41,040 bases of DNA from an uncultured Candidatus Berkelbacteria bacterium (GCA_903839975.1 CAIMEH010000005.1:1-41040), one strand, 5' to 3'. Numbered from the stretch's first letter, positions 16,332-27,322 are shown. Notes: generated by a model not told the origin, from the letters alone. Numbers and translations: made by a program.

Positions 16332-16929
16332 CGTGCCATTTTAGAGGAATAAGTAAACCAGCAGCAGTTTCTTTTCCGTCTGACGCTGTAGCAAAAGAGT
16401 GCCAATCAGTAAAACCATATGCGCCCGAAGCACCTACGCATTCAGAGTCGGTTCCACCACAACTTGACGTTATTCCTGGTGTCCGAACACTACCACCAGG
16501 AGTATTACCTAGTGCAGTACCAACAGGTGTAATCCCAAAAGTAAATACATATTGATTGATATTTGTAGCCCTCATTACGCCACCAAGCCATGATGCATTA
16601 TCCAGATTGGTCATAGTACCATTAGCGTTGTATATCGGAAAAGTAGTCATCGGTAATGTCCAGTTTTCTGCAAAATAAGTTCCACTAGCCGTTGAACCAG
16701 ACACCTTCCATCCGGCAACTCCAAGAGCAATATTGTCAGGAGTAATACCATTTCCGGTCCTTTTCATGGTTAATAGCTGTGAAGCAGTCCAATCAGTTGA
16801 ATACGTGTCGGTTGAGGCAGCGTTGGTTATAATCTGACCTGGGTGATTTTTTACTATTAATAATCCACCAGCTACAAACAACACTAGAGTTAGCAAAGAC
16901 GTGACGAGTAGCCGTGGAAACTTTTTCAT
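16294..16929 (-). CDS. Hypothetical secreted/anchored protein
   Basis: MKKFPRLLVTSLLTLVLFVAGGLLIV signal/TM; Cys near C-terminus. Confidence 0.6.
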   Translation of the reverse strand: MKKFPRLLVTSLLTLVLFVAGGLLIVKNHPGQIITNAASTDTYSTDWTASQLLTMKRTGNGITPDNIALGVAGWKVSGSTASGTYFAENWTLPMTTFPIYNANGTMTNLDNASWLGGVMRATNINQYVFTFGITPVGTALGNTPGGSVRTPGITSSCGGTDSECVGASGAYGFTDWHSFATASDGKETAAGLLIPLKWHVDGKLCDSSCSF

Positions 16930-17043
16930 TACATTATTAGCGTAGACTGTTTTCGCCATTCGCGTCAAGCAAACCAGCATTAGACCCTAAAGGATTGCCC
17001 CAAACACAAATTTTAGGTAAAATTAGTCTGTTATTAATGCTTT

Positions 17044-17117
17044 GGTCCCATCGTCTAGTGGCCTAGGACGCCTGGTTTTCATCCAGGAAATCACCGGTTC
17101 GACTCCGGTTGGGACCG
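17044..17117 (+). tRNA. tRNA-Glu (anticodon TTC)
   Basis: ggtccca/tgggacc acceptor, loop ttttcat, T arm accgg-ttcgact-ccggt. Confidence 0.93.
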
Positions 17118-17118
17118 C

Positions 17119-17157
17119 AAAGAAAATACTACCTCCCGAAGAGGTAGTATTTTCTTT
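17119..17157. terminator. Strong terminator after tRNA-Glu
   Basis: aaagaaaatactacctc-ccgaa-gaggtagtattttcttt, 17 bp perfect stem. Confidence 0.8.
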
Positions 17158-17294
17158 GTAGTACAGTCGAAACCGAAGGTTCGCTAACGACGTAATGAAA
17201 TGGAGGAGTTTTCCGAGGAGCTTGCGACGAGGGTTCCAGTTGCCATCGCCTTAGTCTGTTTGAAATTCCCCCTATTTTCAGTCACGCTAAATCT

Positions 17295-17903
17295 ATGAGA
17301 AGAGCTTTTACCCTTATCTTAAAAAATCATAAAGAGATTTTTTCTCGAAAAGGATTAAGCCGTTTCGGCTTCACCCTTATTGAAGTACTTATTACTATTC
17401 TTATTATCGGCATTCTAGTCACCATCACCCTAGCTTCTTATGGTTCGGCATTGGCCAATCAGCGAGACACAACCAGGCTCACCGATATGCATACAATCGC
17501 CAACGCCCTCGGGCAATTTTATTTAGATCATAAAGCTTATCCAAAAAACGTTACCGGTAGTGCCGTATATTACAATACGACCTATCAGCTTGATAAACCA
17601 ACAAGAGACACTAATAGTTGCAAAGGTTCTGGCGATTCATTGGTACCAAATTACTTATCAGCCATACCTCAAGACCCTCAAAACAAAAATACTCTATCGG
17701 CAGCTGTTGGTATTGGAGACTGTAGTGTTGGTAGCCAGAACGGCCAGTATCTTTATAGCAGTATCACTACTGGAATTAATAGTTATATTTTGGCCGCCAA
17801 AATGGAGAAATCTAGTAATATGAGTGCTAGCCCCCCTGTAGAAGCAAGCATATTTAGTAGCTTCTCAGAAAATTACTATCTCCAGCCCAAGGCCGGGCAG
17901 TAG
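17295..17903 (+). CDS. Type IV prepilin
   Basis: Canonical GFTLIEVLITILIIGILVTITLASY N-terminus. Confidence 0.9.
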   Translation: MRRAFTLILKNHKEIFSRKGLSRFGFTLIEVLITILIIGILVTITLASYGSALANQRDTTRLTDMHTIANALGQFYLDHKAYPKNVTGSAVYYNTTYQLDKPTRDTNSCKGSGDSLVPNYLSAIPQDPQNKNTLSAAVGIGDCSVGSQNGQYLYSSITTGINSYILAAKMEKSSNMSASPPVEASIFSSFSENYYLQPKAGQ

Positions 17904-17933
17904 CCCAAAAGTCCTTAAGGCTGTAACATAAGA

Positions 17934-19643
17934 TTGATGAAGAAACGTCTGTTTCTATTCGGTTGTATACTCTTACTGGTTGCCCAACTTGGCGTTCAGC
18001 TTTATCTAGCAAGACACGATTCACAGACTACCGATGAGGGGGTTCATATTTCTGCTGGATATACTTATATTACTCGAGGAGATTTTCGTTTTAATCCCGA
18101 GCATCCACCACTAGTAAAGATATTAGCCGCATTGCCGTTGCTGGCAATAAAACCAAATATAAATTCAACCGCAGAAGGTTATTGGAATCAATCAAATGGC
18201 TTCTTCTACGACTCTTGGCGCGAGAATCGAGCCTTTGGCGAACAATTACTGTATGACTCTGGCAACAACCCAAGCAATGTTTTATTTGCCGCAAGATTAC
18301 CAAATGTAATAATCACCTTTCTGCTCGGCTTAACAATTCTTCTTATAACACGAAAACACTGGGGAGAATTTGCTGCCCTCGTTGCCGTTTCTTTATACTC
18401 CACCAATCCGATAGTTAATGGCCATGGCCACCTTGTAACGACCGATGTGCCGCTTGCCTTAACATTTCTACTAACAACGTATTACGGCTGGCGATTTTTT
18501 GAGACTCCTTCTTGGAAAGGCGGAATATGGCTTGGGATTTTTGCAGGGTTAGCATTACTTACCAAGCATACGGCAGTAATTTTATTCCCTGCATTATTCG
18601 TAATGCTACTTGTTGGTTGGTATAAACAGCGTGCTACGAACGCTCCGTACTTCAAGAACGTAATTCCAAAGTTAATTATCGGGCTTATTGTGGTTTGGGC
18701 GATGATTTGGGCCGGCTTTGGTTTTCACGATAGAATAATTCCAAAAAGTAATTCCGTTACTACCGACGTCAGTACCGCAAAGGTTACTGATTTAATTGAG
18801 GGTAACGGTTACAACACCATTACCACCGCCAACACTCATTTAGATAAAATCTATAAAGTTATTAGACCGATATTTATGTTCCTACCAGGAGATTACGTTA
18901 AAGGAGTATTCCTTGTCTTCTCCCATGTGAATTCTGGGCAGAGCTCATTCTTACTCGGCCAACTTTCATACACCGGCTGGTGGTACTACTTCCCAGCATT
19001 AATGCTTTTCAAGATTCCTATTCCGTCGTTAATTTTGTTTGGCATGGCAATATATTATGTATTTAAGATACGGCCTGTGAATTGGACTGTTGTTGGCCTA
19101 CTCTCAGCTGCGGGGGTATTCCTTGGCGTAGCCATGCTTTCTAAGGCCAACCTTGGTATTAGACATGTACTGCCGGTAATCACACTTCTTATATTTGTAT
19201 CTGCTTGGGCAGCTATCCAGAACGAGAAATTTAAACCTTTTATATACGCATTACTTATTTGGTCGGTTGTAATATTTATCGCCACTTTTCCAACATATTT
19301 GGGTTACTTTAATGAATTAGCAGGTGGAAATAATAATGGCTACAAAATTGCTACCGACTCTAACTTGGATTGGGGCCAAGATCTTTATAGAATTCGTGAT
19401 TACGTTAAAGCGAATAATTTAACAAATATTTATACCGAATATAATTGGGACGGGCTAACTTCTATGGACTATTATTTCGGCAAGGGTAACTACCATCAGC
19501 TACAAGATTGGCAACCGGGCGAAAAAGGCACGGCCATTATTGGGGCATCGGCTTTCGACGGACCAAATTATATTAATTTAAAAAATAATTGCGTCAACGG
19601 TAAAATGATAACCAACGCCGTATTTACTTGCGAATTAAATTAG
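17934..19643 (+). CDS. GT39/ArnT-like membrane glycosyltransferase
   Basis: Multi-TM; DSQTTDEGVHISAGYTYITRGDFRFNPEHPPLVKILAALPLL. Confidence 0.85.
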   Translation: MMKKRLFLFGCILLLVAQLGVQLYLARHDSQTTDEGVHISAGYTYITRGDFRFNPEHPPLVKILAALPLLAIKPNINSTAEGYWNQSNGFFYDSWRENRAFGEQLLYDSGNNPSNVLFAARLPNVIITFLLGLTILLITRKHWGEFAALVAVSLYSTNPIVNGHGHLVTTDVPLALTFLLTTYYGWRFFETPSWKGGIWLGIFAGLALLTKHTAVILFPALFVMLLVGWYKQRATNAPYFKNVIPKLIIGLIVVWAMIWAGFGFHDRIIPKSNSVTTDVSTAKVTDLIEGNGYNTITTANTHLDKIYKVIRPIFMFLPGDYVKGVFLVFSHVNSGQSSFLLGQLSYTGWWYYFPALMLFKIPIPSLILFGMAIYYVFKIRPVNWTVVGLLSAAGVFLGVAMLSKANLGIRHVLPVITLLIFVSAWAAIQNEKFKPFIYALLIWSVVIFIATFPTYLGYFNELAGGNNNGYKIATDSNLDWGQDLYRIRDYVKANNLTNIYTEYNWDGLTSMDYYFGKGNYHQLQDWQPGEKGTAIIGASAFDGPNYINLKNNCVNGKMITNAVFTCELN

Positions 19644-19644
19644 T

Positions 19645-20358
19645 ATGGATGTATCTGTAATTATTCCGGCATATAACGAAGAAAAAAGAATCGGTAAAAC
19701 TCTGCCAATTATTCATGATTTTTTCGATAAGCTAGAACTTTCTTATGAGATATTAGTTGTTGATGATGGCTCAAAGGACAAGACCGCTCAAAAAGTCGAA
19801 GACTTAAATCTAAGTAATACAAAAGTAATTTCCTACGGTGAGAATCGTGGCAAGGGCGGAGCAGTTAATTTTGGCGCCAAAAACGCCCAAGGTGACTGGA
19901 TCTTAATTGCCGATGCCGACAACTCAACCCCTATCGAAGAATTTAGTAAACTATTTGCCGAGCATGATAAATTCGAGGTAATTATTGGCTCGAGATATAT
20001 AAATGGGAGTAATATTGCCATTAAACAATCTTTTTCCAGACGATTTGCTTCAAGACTGGGGAATATATTAATTCAAATATTAATTCTGCCAGGAATAAAA
20101 GACACTCAATGTGGATTTAAGTTATTCTCAAAATCAGCGGCAGAAAAAATATTTACTAAACAAACTATCTGGCGTTGGGGTTTTGATTTTGAAATTTTAA
20201 AGATTGCCAGAGTACTTGGTTATAAAATAAAAGAAGTGCCAGTGACTTGGTACAACGACGAGGGAACGCGCTTACAATCAAGCCGGGTTTTTACCAAAAC
20301 ACTTTCTGAATTATTGACGGTAAGAAAAAACTCAAACAAAGGCTTGTACAAAAACTAG
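19645..20358 (+). CDS. GT2 family, dolichyl-phosphate glycosyltransferase-like
   Basis: VSVIIPAYNEEKRIGKTL, VVDDGSKDKT, NRGKGGAVNFGAKNA, DADNSTP, DTQCGFKLFSKSAA. Confidence 0.92.
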   Translation: MDVSVIIPAYNEEKRIGKTLPIIHDFFDKLELSYEILVVDDGSKDKTAQKVEDLNLSNTKVISYGENRGKGGAVNFGAKNAQGDWILIADADNSTPIEEFSKLFAEHDKFEVIIGSRYINGSNIAIKQSFSRRFASRLGNILIQILILPGIKDTQCGFKLFSKSAAEKIFTKQTIWRWGFDFEILKIARVLGYKIKEVPVTWYNDEGTRLQSSRVFTKTLSELLTVRKNSNKGLYKN

Positions 20359-21884
20359 TTTTCGCTTGTTCGCATTATGCCGCCAGGAATAGCGGCTTTT
20401 TTAGTTACGTTAAAGACTGTGAATGGTTTGTTAAACAACATCCTAGTCTGGGAGTCGATAGCGGGGACAGCTGAAAATAGTACTGCGGTTACTGTAAATA
20501 ATACTGGCGACAATATCCACTCCATAAGGATGAAACCGTAGTAAGCCCAGCGACCGCCAGGACGTGGTGGCACCAACAATGCCGCAATTAACATATTAGC
20601 AATCATTCCAACCCAAGCGGCCTCCAGCAGGATTCGATAGACATCTGGAAAACTGTAGCCAATAACCGTGTTGTGAAAGCCTGTATTTAAGATTAAAGGT
20701 AGCCACCCAATAAGCAGGATGAAAGATTGTGTCGCTAAACTGTAGTGAGATTCCACCAGTCGACCGAACTGCAGCCACTTATAGAAAAATGGTAGCTTCC
20801 TGTTGCGAAAGGTGTGTTCCCAAACAAACGGCACGTCCGAGACTCCCCAATACCAACGGCGGCGCTGAAGATATTGCTCACGAAGAGAATCATAGAGGCT
20901 ATCGCCTTCTACGGCATCCATATATATAGGAACAAAAATTGGAACGACGTTGTGATTACCGTTAAAGGCAAAGTACGAACGCCAGTACTGGTGTCCATCT
21001 TCGACTATTGTTTTAACCGACCAAAAGTCCGTCTCAACCAAGGCGGCCAAGCTTTGGGAGTGGGCGGCAAAATTTCTGGCATAACGTGGTCTCATAGCTT
21101 GTGTAAGCTGCCAGAAGGAAGAACCTAAATGCAGAAGCTTAATTGGCAGCGGAACTCGCCAGATATTATTAAAGAACATCGGGACAGGTTGAAAACTCTT
21201 GTGAATTGGGTCTTCGGCGTTAATATAATTCCAGGTTAAGTTGCCAAAATAATTCTTATCAACCCGGTTGTCGGCATCTATTGTGGTAACGATAACATCC
21301 TCAACCTTAATGCCACGTTTCTCGATCTCTTCCGTTGATCGTTTGCCGGCCCAGGTAATGTTCGGCCCCTTGCCTTTTATTTCACCCGGAGTATCCGAAG
21401 GGTGAAAGGTTGTAATATACATGCCAAATGAGTTCTCAAACTCATGGGTAAGTAGCGGGGCGTATTTATGTGCGTTCTCCTTATCGCGCTCTTCAAAGGC
21501 CACATTCACAATTATTTTGTCTAGTGGATAGTTGCTGTGTCTTATAGCATCGATTGTGTGGCGCAAAATAGAAATATCTTCTTTGTAGGTAGGAATAATA
21601 ATTAATTGGTAGAAATTTTTATACTCTTCTGGGTGTTCGTGTTCGAGCTTGGCTAGCCAGTCAATCTTTTGTTCATAGATATATCTAAAGCTACCGACTA
21701 TTAGGTGGCCAGTGACGATGAAAATCTTTATCAACCAGTAGATTGAATACAATAAAATAATAATAACCAGGGCCGTAGGGCTATAAACTGCTAGGATAGT
21801 TAGCCCAATTATTGTTCCCCAAGTCATTAAACCGGGTAAGATCTCCCATAATCGTGTCGAAAAAGGCTTTCTCTTGTCTTCCAT
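20355..21884 (-). CDS. GT2 family processive-type glycosyltransferase (membrane)
   Basis: LIIIPTYKEDISILRHTIDAI, TTIDADNRVDKNYF, QYLQRRRWYWG; C-terminal TM helices. Confidence 0.85.
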   Translation of the reverse strand: MEDKRKPFSTRLWEILPGLMTWGTIIGLTILAVYSPTALVIIILLYSIYWLIKIFIVTGHLIVGSFRYIYEQKIDWLAKLEHEHPEEYKNFYQLIIIPTYKEDISILRHTIDAIRHSNYPLDKIIVNVAFEERDKENAHKYAPLLTHEFENSFGMYITTFHPSDTPGEIKGKGPNITWAGKRSTEEIEKRGIKVEDVIVTTIDADNRVDKNYFGNLTWNYINAEDPIHKSFQPVPMFFNNIWRVPLPIKLLHLGSSFWQLTQAMRPRYARNFAAHSQSLAALVETDFWSVKTIVEDGHQYWRSYFAFNGNHNVVPIFVPIYMDAVEGDSLYDSLREQYLQRRRWYWGVSDVPFVWEHTFRNRKLPFFYKWLQFGRLVESHYSLATQSFILLIGWLPLILNTGFHNTVIGYSFPDVYRILLEAAWVGMIANMLIAALLVPPRPGGRWAYYGFILMEWILSPVLFTVTAVLFSAVPAIDSQTRMLFNKPFTVFNVTKKAAIPGGIMRTSEN

Positions 21885-22184
21885 TTATCCTAGTAAGCTA
21901 ATCGAACTAAAGTAGTAATAACCGAGAATAGAAAGATCGAAGAAAAGGATAAAAACAAGCATTGTTAATCCCAGTTTAGGGTAATGTCGGAAAAGTGCCA
22001 AGAAGACCGCTGCATTAATAATATACAAGAAGATAAACTCCCAGGTAAGCGTCGGTGGTGCATACTGACGTACGCCATAGAAAACAATCCCAGCGAAACC
22101 TAAGGTTAGGGCTACGAATACTATCGGCTGCCATCCAATTTTTGCAAGAATACTATCAACAAGGCCTGATAACCTGTTTTTCAT
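21885..22184 (-). CDS. Hypothetical small membrane protein
   Basis: 99 aa, three hydrophobic segments, adjacent to GT2 gene. Confidence 0.6.
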   Translation of the reverse strand: MKNRLSGLVDSILAKIGWQPIVFVALTLGFAGIVFYGVRQYAPPTLTWEFIFLYIINAAVFLALFRHYPKLGLTMLVFILFFDLSILGYYYFSSISLLG

Positions 22185-22249
22185 ATATCTTATTCTAACT
22201 CTTTAGTAACGGTACTGAAATACTCTAGGTAAAGTGCTACATTATAACC

Positions 22250-23383
22250 ATGAAGAAAATATTTTTACTAATTTTTGGAGTGGTATTTGTTTTGTCCTTT
22301 GCTCGAAACGCATATGCGGCACAATTTCAAAGCAGTAACGATCCGAACGGTTCACTGACAGTAAGTAAAACCGAATCTCCAAAAGATCTTCATTTAGTTG
22401 GTAACAACATTACCGTTAATGCTCCTGTAACCGGTGATTTACTTGCTGCAGGGCAAACAATTTTAGTTTCAAACTCCGTTGAAAACAGTTTATTCCTTGC
22501 CGGTGGCAATATCACCGAGGAAGGAGACGTTGGCCATCATCTAAGAATCGCTGGTAACAACGTTACAGTCTCTGGGCACATTTACGGAGATGCGTACGTT
22601 GCCGGAAATACAGTCGAGATAGCTAAAGGTTCTACAATTGACGGTAGTTTATACATCGCTGGTCAAACTATTACGATCGATGGTAATGTCGCTGGTGACG
22701 TAAAAATTGGGGCAAGCGATGCAATAATTAGCGGAACAATTGGTTCTCTCTCCGGTAATGTCCAAACATTAACCCTAGACAGAACAGCAGTTGTTAACGG
22801 CAATCTAACCTACTCCTCCCCAGCAGAAGCATCTATCGATAGTAACGCTAAAGTCTTGGGACAGACAAAATACACCCACAAAACTAGCACGGTAGCCTCT
22901 AAATTTGGCCTAACTTACTTTCTACTATTAATAGGGAATATCCTTCTTTTGCTTGGTTTTTGCCGCTACTGGCCAAACGCCAGCAAGAAACTTATCGCCA
23001 ATTTCACAGAATCACCAATAGCTTTATTCGGCTGGGGATTACTAGGCATGATTGGGTTGCCAATACTGGGAATAGTTCTACTGGTTTCAAGCATTGGAAC
23101 TCCGTTTGGAGTTGCTATAGGGCTTGTTTGGGCGATTGCCTTGTTCCTAGGTGTTGCCCTGAGTAAACTTGCCGTTGGCTCGTTGCTGGTAAAGAGCCTA
23201 ACTAAAGACAAGGAAATACCTATCGACTGGCAAGCTGCTGTTGTTGGCGTCATCGCCACTGCATTGATTGCCTTAATTCCAGTTCTTGGCGGGCTGACTA
23301 TCTTCGTATTAACTACAATTGGTTTTGGCACAATTGCCAAAAAGCTGCTTGTTGTTGAGAAGAAGCCGACCGTGATCGGTTAG
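22250..23383 (+). CDS. Bactofilin-like beta-helix membrane protein
   Basis: Repeated G-D/G-N beta-helical repeats (GDLLAAGQTILVSNSVENSLFLAGGN...GDVKIGASDAIISGTI) followed by four TM helices. Confidence 0.75.
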   Translation: MKKIFLLIFGVVFVLSFARNAYAAQFQSSNDPNGSLTVSKTESPKDLHLVGNNITVNAPVTGDLLAAGQTILVSNSVENSLFLAGGNITEEGDVGHHLRIAGNNVTVSGHIYGDAYVAGNTVEIAKGSTIDGSLYIAGQTITIDGNVAGDVKIGASDAIISGTIGSLSGNVQTLTLDRTAVVNGNLTYSSPAEASIDSNAKVLGQTKYTHKTSTVASKFGLTYFLLLIGNILLLLGFCRYWPNASKKLIANFTESPIALFGWGLLGMIGLPILGIVLLVSSIGTPFGVAIGLVWAIALFLGVALSKLAVGSLLVKSLTKDKEIPIDWQAAVVGVIATALIALIPVLGGLTIFVLTTIGFGTIAKKLLVVEKKPTVIG

Positions 23384-25287
23384 ATCTTTTGGAAGCGCTT
23401 ACCTCGAACAATTATCATTCCTGCCAGGAAACTGCCAATAGACATAAATACACTGTCGTATTCATGATTTTGGGCGACTGGTAAAACTTTTGGAATTGGG
23501 TCAGCCTCCATGGTCAACCCTGATACCAACGGTTCTATATTCGTGCTATCTGCTGCAACTATTTCGCTTGGAACAGACACTGAAGTTGTTTTCGTTTCTG
23601 CGCTTACGACTGTGTTTATGCTGTTATCGGTCTTCGAAACTGTTTCCACAACCGGTGCGGTCCTAGAAAGTAGCTCGCCGTCAGCGGTCGCCCAAGCTTC
23701 AACGTTGTGAGTGCTGTTATTATAGTCAACTATTGTAGCAAACAATGCCGTGTCGTTGATTTGAAATTTTTGTGTAGTTGGCAGTGGGTGTAATCTAATA
23801 AAGTTATCAAGTGTTAAATAGTCGCTGCTAACAGCCGAGACTGTATTTTTTAGCTTAACTAGTAGCCCAAGATAATTAGACGCGTCGGTAATGTCAATTG
23901 TCGGCACATCAACCTGACTCTCATGACCAAGTATAAAATCGTTGGCGCCGTTAAGGATAATTCTTTTAGCGTCATTGAGTTTCAATGTTCCCCAAACTGT
24001 TATTTGTGAACCAACTGCTTTGGGAAGACTACCTTTGGTCGGGCTAAGATATACCTGAATTCCACCTGTTGTATCTTGAATATAAATAACACCATCAGAC
24101 ACTACTCCCGGCAAAGTTGTAATCGTCCCAGTTGCCTCAACTAGATTGCCGTCAGAAAGATTTCGAATATCGGCAATCAATCCATAATTTGTTGCTGTGG
24201 ACGGTAGTGAAGAGAGTGACCACTTAGTGAAATCAGTCGTGATATAAAGATTGGGATTCTTACTGCCGTTTAATAGGTAGAGATAGTACAAACCGCCAAA
24301 GCTAGAAACGTCCTGAATCATAGCGCTCTTTGCCCAAGTACTTGGAACAATCTGAAAGTTATTCATGTCTCCATCCTTGGCATATTGTGAAGCGCTGTTG
24401 TTGGTAACGTTGCTTTGCCAAAGAAGATGGCCGCTATCAGTTCGAAAAGCTGAATCAAAGCTCGTGGTAATCGCATATGTCGTACTCTGCCAGTTTGAAG
24501 TACTATCGGCGGAATATTTATTTTCACTACCCGATATGAATATTCCATCCGAACCTCGCTCGCTAATTATTTTTACTTTATTATCTGCAGATATAAGTAC
24601 AGGGTTTTGGTCCGACTGCCAGAAAACTTCATAAACTCCAGCGGACGATCTGGCAAAAATTCTCTTGCCAAAAAGCTCCAACGAGGTAGTGTCAGTTGGG
24701 ATATTTTGGCTAGGCAAACTTGTTTTAATCCAGGTGTCTAAATTATTTAGATGGTAAAAACATAGCTGACTACCATCTTTAGCTATTATCTCGGGTGTTT
24801 CACCGTTCTGAACAAGACTAAAGTCACTTAGCGCCGGTGAGCCCGACAAACTTTTTTGATTAAACTGGTTATCGATCTGAAAGCTTTTATCGCCATCAAA
24901 TATATATAAATAATTACCAGATATTTTTAAAGTTGCGGCTGATATCGGAATATTTAACGGAGTAAAACTTAGTCCATTATCACTAAAATAGACCGCTTCC
25001 TTACCAGTCTCCATAACAACGAGGAAGAGGTGGTTGAAAAATACTTTGCTGTCTATTATTGTTTTATTTTTGTCGGTAATGAAGTCGCTAAGTTGCCATG
25101 CAGAAGAGGATTTATCAAGATTATAGACCTGAGTAATCGGCACAGGGTTGGGCGGCGGAGATAAGAAAGTTGTCGTTAGGAAAAGCCTATCGGCTGACTG
25201 ATTAAACGCAGCTAGACAAAAACCTGGCAATAAAACAACAACTGCAAGTATGAGCAGCTTATTCGCCACGGTCCTCACCACCAACAA
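23380..25287 (-). CDS. Large secreted/anchored protein with OB-fold-like region
   Basis: Signal peptide; LVEATGTITTLPGVVSDGVIYIQDTTGGIQVYL..VGSQITVWGTLKLNDAKRIIL; C-terminal TM. Confidence 0.65.
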   Translation of the reverse strand: MLVVRTVANKLLILAVVVLLPGFCLAAFNQSADRLFLTTTFLSPPPNPVPITQVYNLDKSSSAWQLSDFITDKNKTIIDSKVFFNHLFLVVMETGKEAVYFSDNGLSFTPLNIPISAATLKISGNYLYIFDGDKSFQIDNQFNQKSLSGSPALSDFSLVQNGETPEIIAKDGSQLCFYHLNNLDTWIKTSLPSQNIPTDTTSLELFGKRIFARSSAGVYEVFWQSDQNPVLISADNKVKIISERGSDGIFISGSENKYSADSTSNWQSTTYAITTSFDSAFRTDSGHLLWQSNVTNNSASQYAKDGDMNNFQIVPSTWAKSAMIQDVSSFGGLYYLYLLNGSKNPNLYITTDFTKWSLSSLPSTATNYGLIADIRNLSDGNLVEATGTITTLPGVVSDGVIYIQDTTGGIQVYLSPTKGSLPKAVGSQITVWGTLKLNDAKRIILNGANDFILGHESQVDVPTIDITDASNYLGLLVKLKNTVSAVSSDYLTLDNFIRLHPLPTTQKFQINDTALFATIVDYNNSTHNVEAWATADGELLSRTAPVVETVSKTDNSINTVVSAETKTTSVSVPSEIVAADSTNIEPLVSGLTMEADPIPKVLPVAQNHEYDSVFMSIGSFLAGMIIVRGKRFQKI

Positions 25288-25858
25288 TCTCCTCTTTCAA
25301 ATCCAATATTGCCCTGGCAACTCGATTAGGATCCGGAACATCTTTAACGGTAAAATATCCCGGTTTTATTCTGGCTCCGCTAGTTCCGCCACCAGCTGTT
25401 TCAACAACTAATAGTCCGAAGTTAAAGGCGGCTTGCAAAAAGCCATCCACATCGGCCGAAACATTTTCAATCTCCGGGAAATCTAGTTCTGCTGTTTTTC
25501 GGCTTAGTAACCCTTCTTGAGCCACGTTAATTAATCGGTGGTTAGTAATAATAATGACGTTGTAGTAGTAATTAATCCAACTGGTAAATAGAAAGGTTAG
25601 TAGAAAGAGATAGTATGAGGTGGCATAAATTGCAATTATTGAGAGACTGTTAAGCAACTGGGGATTTGCTATAAATAAAACCAGAAGAGCAGCCAATGGG
25701 ACAATTGCCATGGCTAGGACTATCACTAAACTACCCAAGAATCCTGCCCAGTGATGACGAATAACATAACGAACATTCTCGTCCGGCCTTAAGTTTAAAT
25801 ACAAGAACGCTGGGTCGTTGGTGTCTATTTGAGTTTGAATAAAGTGTCCGTTATTCAT
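25259..25858 (-). CDS. Membrane protein with bacterial PH-like domain
   Basis: Two TM then YNVIIITNHRLINVAQEGLLSRKTAELDFPEIENVS. Confidence 0.7.
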   Translation of the reverse strand: MNNGHFIQTQIDTNDPAFLYLNLRPDENVRYVIRHHWAGFLGSLVIVLAMAIVPLAALLVLFIANPQLLNSLSIIAIYATSYYLFLLTFLFTSWINYYYNVIIITNHRLINVAQEGLLSRKTAELDFPEIENVSADVDGFLQAAFNFGLLVVETAGGGTSGARIKPGYFTVKDVPDPNRVARAILDLKEEIVGGEDRGE

Positions 25859-25861
25859 AAT

Positions 25862-26053
25862 TTATTTCACCATAAATAATCCGCCAACAAACAAAGTAAA
25901 AATAATAACCGCTAAGTAAATACTAACCATCCATAATGAGGCATCGCCAGGTAAACGATAGCGAAAAATCTGAAAAAAATATAATAAATTAATGACCAAT
26001 AAAATTACCAGAAATATTCCATAAATAATTAATGAGTAATCGTAAACTGTCAT
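25862..26053 (-). CDS. Hypothetical small membrane protein
   Basis: 63 aa with two TM segments, tightly packed in an operon. Confidence 0.55.
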   Translation of the reverse strand: MTVYDYSLIIYGIFLVILLVINLLYFFQIFRYRLPGDASLWMVSIYLAVIIFTLFVGGLFMVK

Positions 26054-27261
26054 TACATTCCTGGTGGATAGATGAATAGTGGCGTGCCCATACCGCCATT
26101 AGCGGTGCTAGTTATACGAGTGTCGTACTTACCACCAAATGGAGGGCTAAAGTTGTACTCCGATACCTGGAACGAGCCACCACCAAGAACCTGTTCAACC
26201 ACTGCGACGTGGCCGTAAGTTCCGCCCGACCAGACAGCAATCGATCTGGCAATTGGCGTTGAAGAAACTGTAAAACCTCTACTACGGGCGATTGTGGCCC
26301 AGTATTGAGCGTTTCCACTTGGAACACCGTTTGGTAGCGGGTTACGGTTCCAAGAATAGCCATAAACATTATTCCACTTCCAGGCAACATACGAGGTGCA
26401 TTCGCGAGTTAGAAAACTCCACGGATCAGGTAAGTCTTGCGCCCAGTTAGCATAAGGATAGCCACCGGTACCGCTAGCTACTATTCCCGAACTGTTTCTA
26501 GCAGCCTCTTCGTAAATCTGAATAATTTGGTTATTAACGGTACTAATGTCTGATTTTAGACTCTGAAGAAGAGTAGCGTACTGAGCTTCCTGTCCTTGAG
26601 TCTGCGACAATAACTGATTCTTCTGATTCCTTTGGGTACTCAAACTGCTTACCGACTGGCTCAATTGATCGTTAAGTGCCTTCAAACTAGCCTTCTGACT
26701 CTCGTTTGACTGCTTCTTTGACAAGAGATCGGCCTGGAGTTTATTAGCCTCGTCAATATTTCCTTGAAGATCTGTTTGAATTGACTCGATGTACTGGCTC
26801 TGGCTAAGCATATCGTTCAGAGAGTTACTCTGAAGAATCATCTCAATAGTACTGGTTTGGGATAGCTCATAAAGGTTGGCGTAGGCAGTTTTTAATCTTG
26901 AGTTAAGATCATCGAGCTGTGCCTGAGTAGTTTGAATACTACTGTCTAGATCAGCAATGATTGCGTCTGTAACCTGAATCTGACTTTGGGTGTTATCAAT
27001 TTGGTTAGTAGTATATGTGATACTAGAATCAATACTACCGATTGCATCTTGAAGATTGTTGATACTGCTTTTAGTTTGGCTGAGCTGCTTATTAACCTGT
27101 GCCTGCTGAGCCTGGAGACTGTTCTGCTGATTAAGAAGACATTGAAGATCGCTCGAACTACAGGCAGAGACAATGCTGCCGAATGGAGCAAACAACCAAG
27201 TTAGCGCTATCAGCGCCACGGCAAACAGGCTTACAAATTTAGCTCGCCCTCCATTCTTCAT
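26053..27261 (-). CDS. PcsB-like coiled-coil + CHAP peptidoglycan hydrolase
   Basis: Signal peptide, long coiled coil (QQAQVNKQLSQTKSSINNLQDAIGSIDSSI..), CHAP (ECTSYVAWKWNNVYG...GHVAVVEQV). Confidence 0.88.
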   Translation of the reverse strand: MKNGGRAKFVSLFAVALIALTWLFAPFGSIVSACSSSDLQCLLNQQNSLQAQQAQVNKQLSQTKSSINNLQDAIGSIDSSITYTTNQIDNTQSQIQVTDAIIADLDSSIQTTQAQLDDLNSRLKTAYANLYELSQTSTIEMILQSNSLNDMLSQSQYIESIQTDLQGNIDEANKLQADLLSKKQSNESQKASLKALNDQLSQSVSSLSTQRNQKNQLLSQTQGQEAQYATLLQSLKSDISTVNNQIIQIYEEAARNSSGIVASGTGGYPYANWAQDLPDPWSFLTRECTSYVAWKWNNVYGYSWNRNPLPNGVPSGNAQYWATIARSRGFTVSSTPIARSIAVWSGGTYGHVAVVEQVLGGGSFQVSEYNFSPPFGGKYDTRITSTANGGMGTPLFIYPPGM

Positions 27262-27322
27262 GCCAACCCCAACGTAACAGGGTGCAGGTTTGTAGTCAAA
27301 CAACAATCGTCTAAAAAGTTAT

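Noticed and set aside
20814-21128. 104-aa plus-strand ORF inside the GT2 gene
   Set aside because: Antisense shadow of a well-supported glycosyltransferase CDS.
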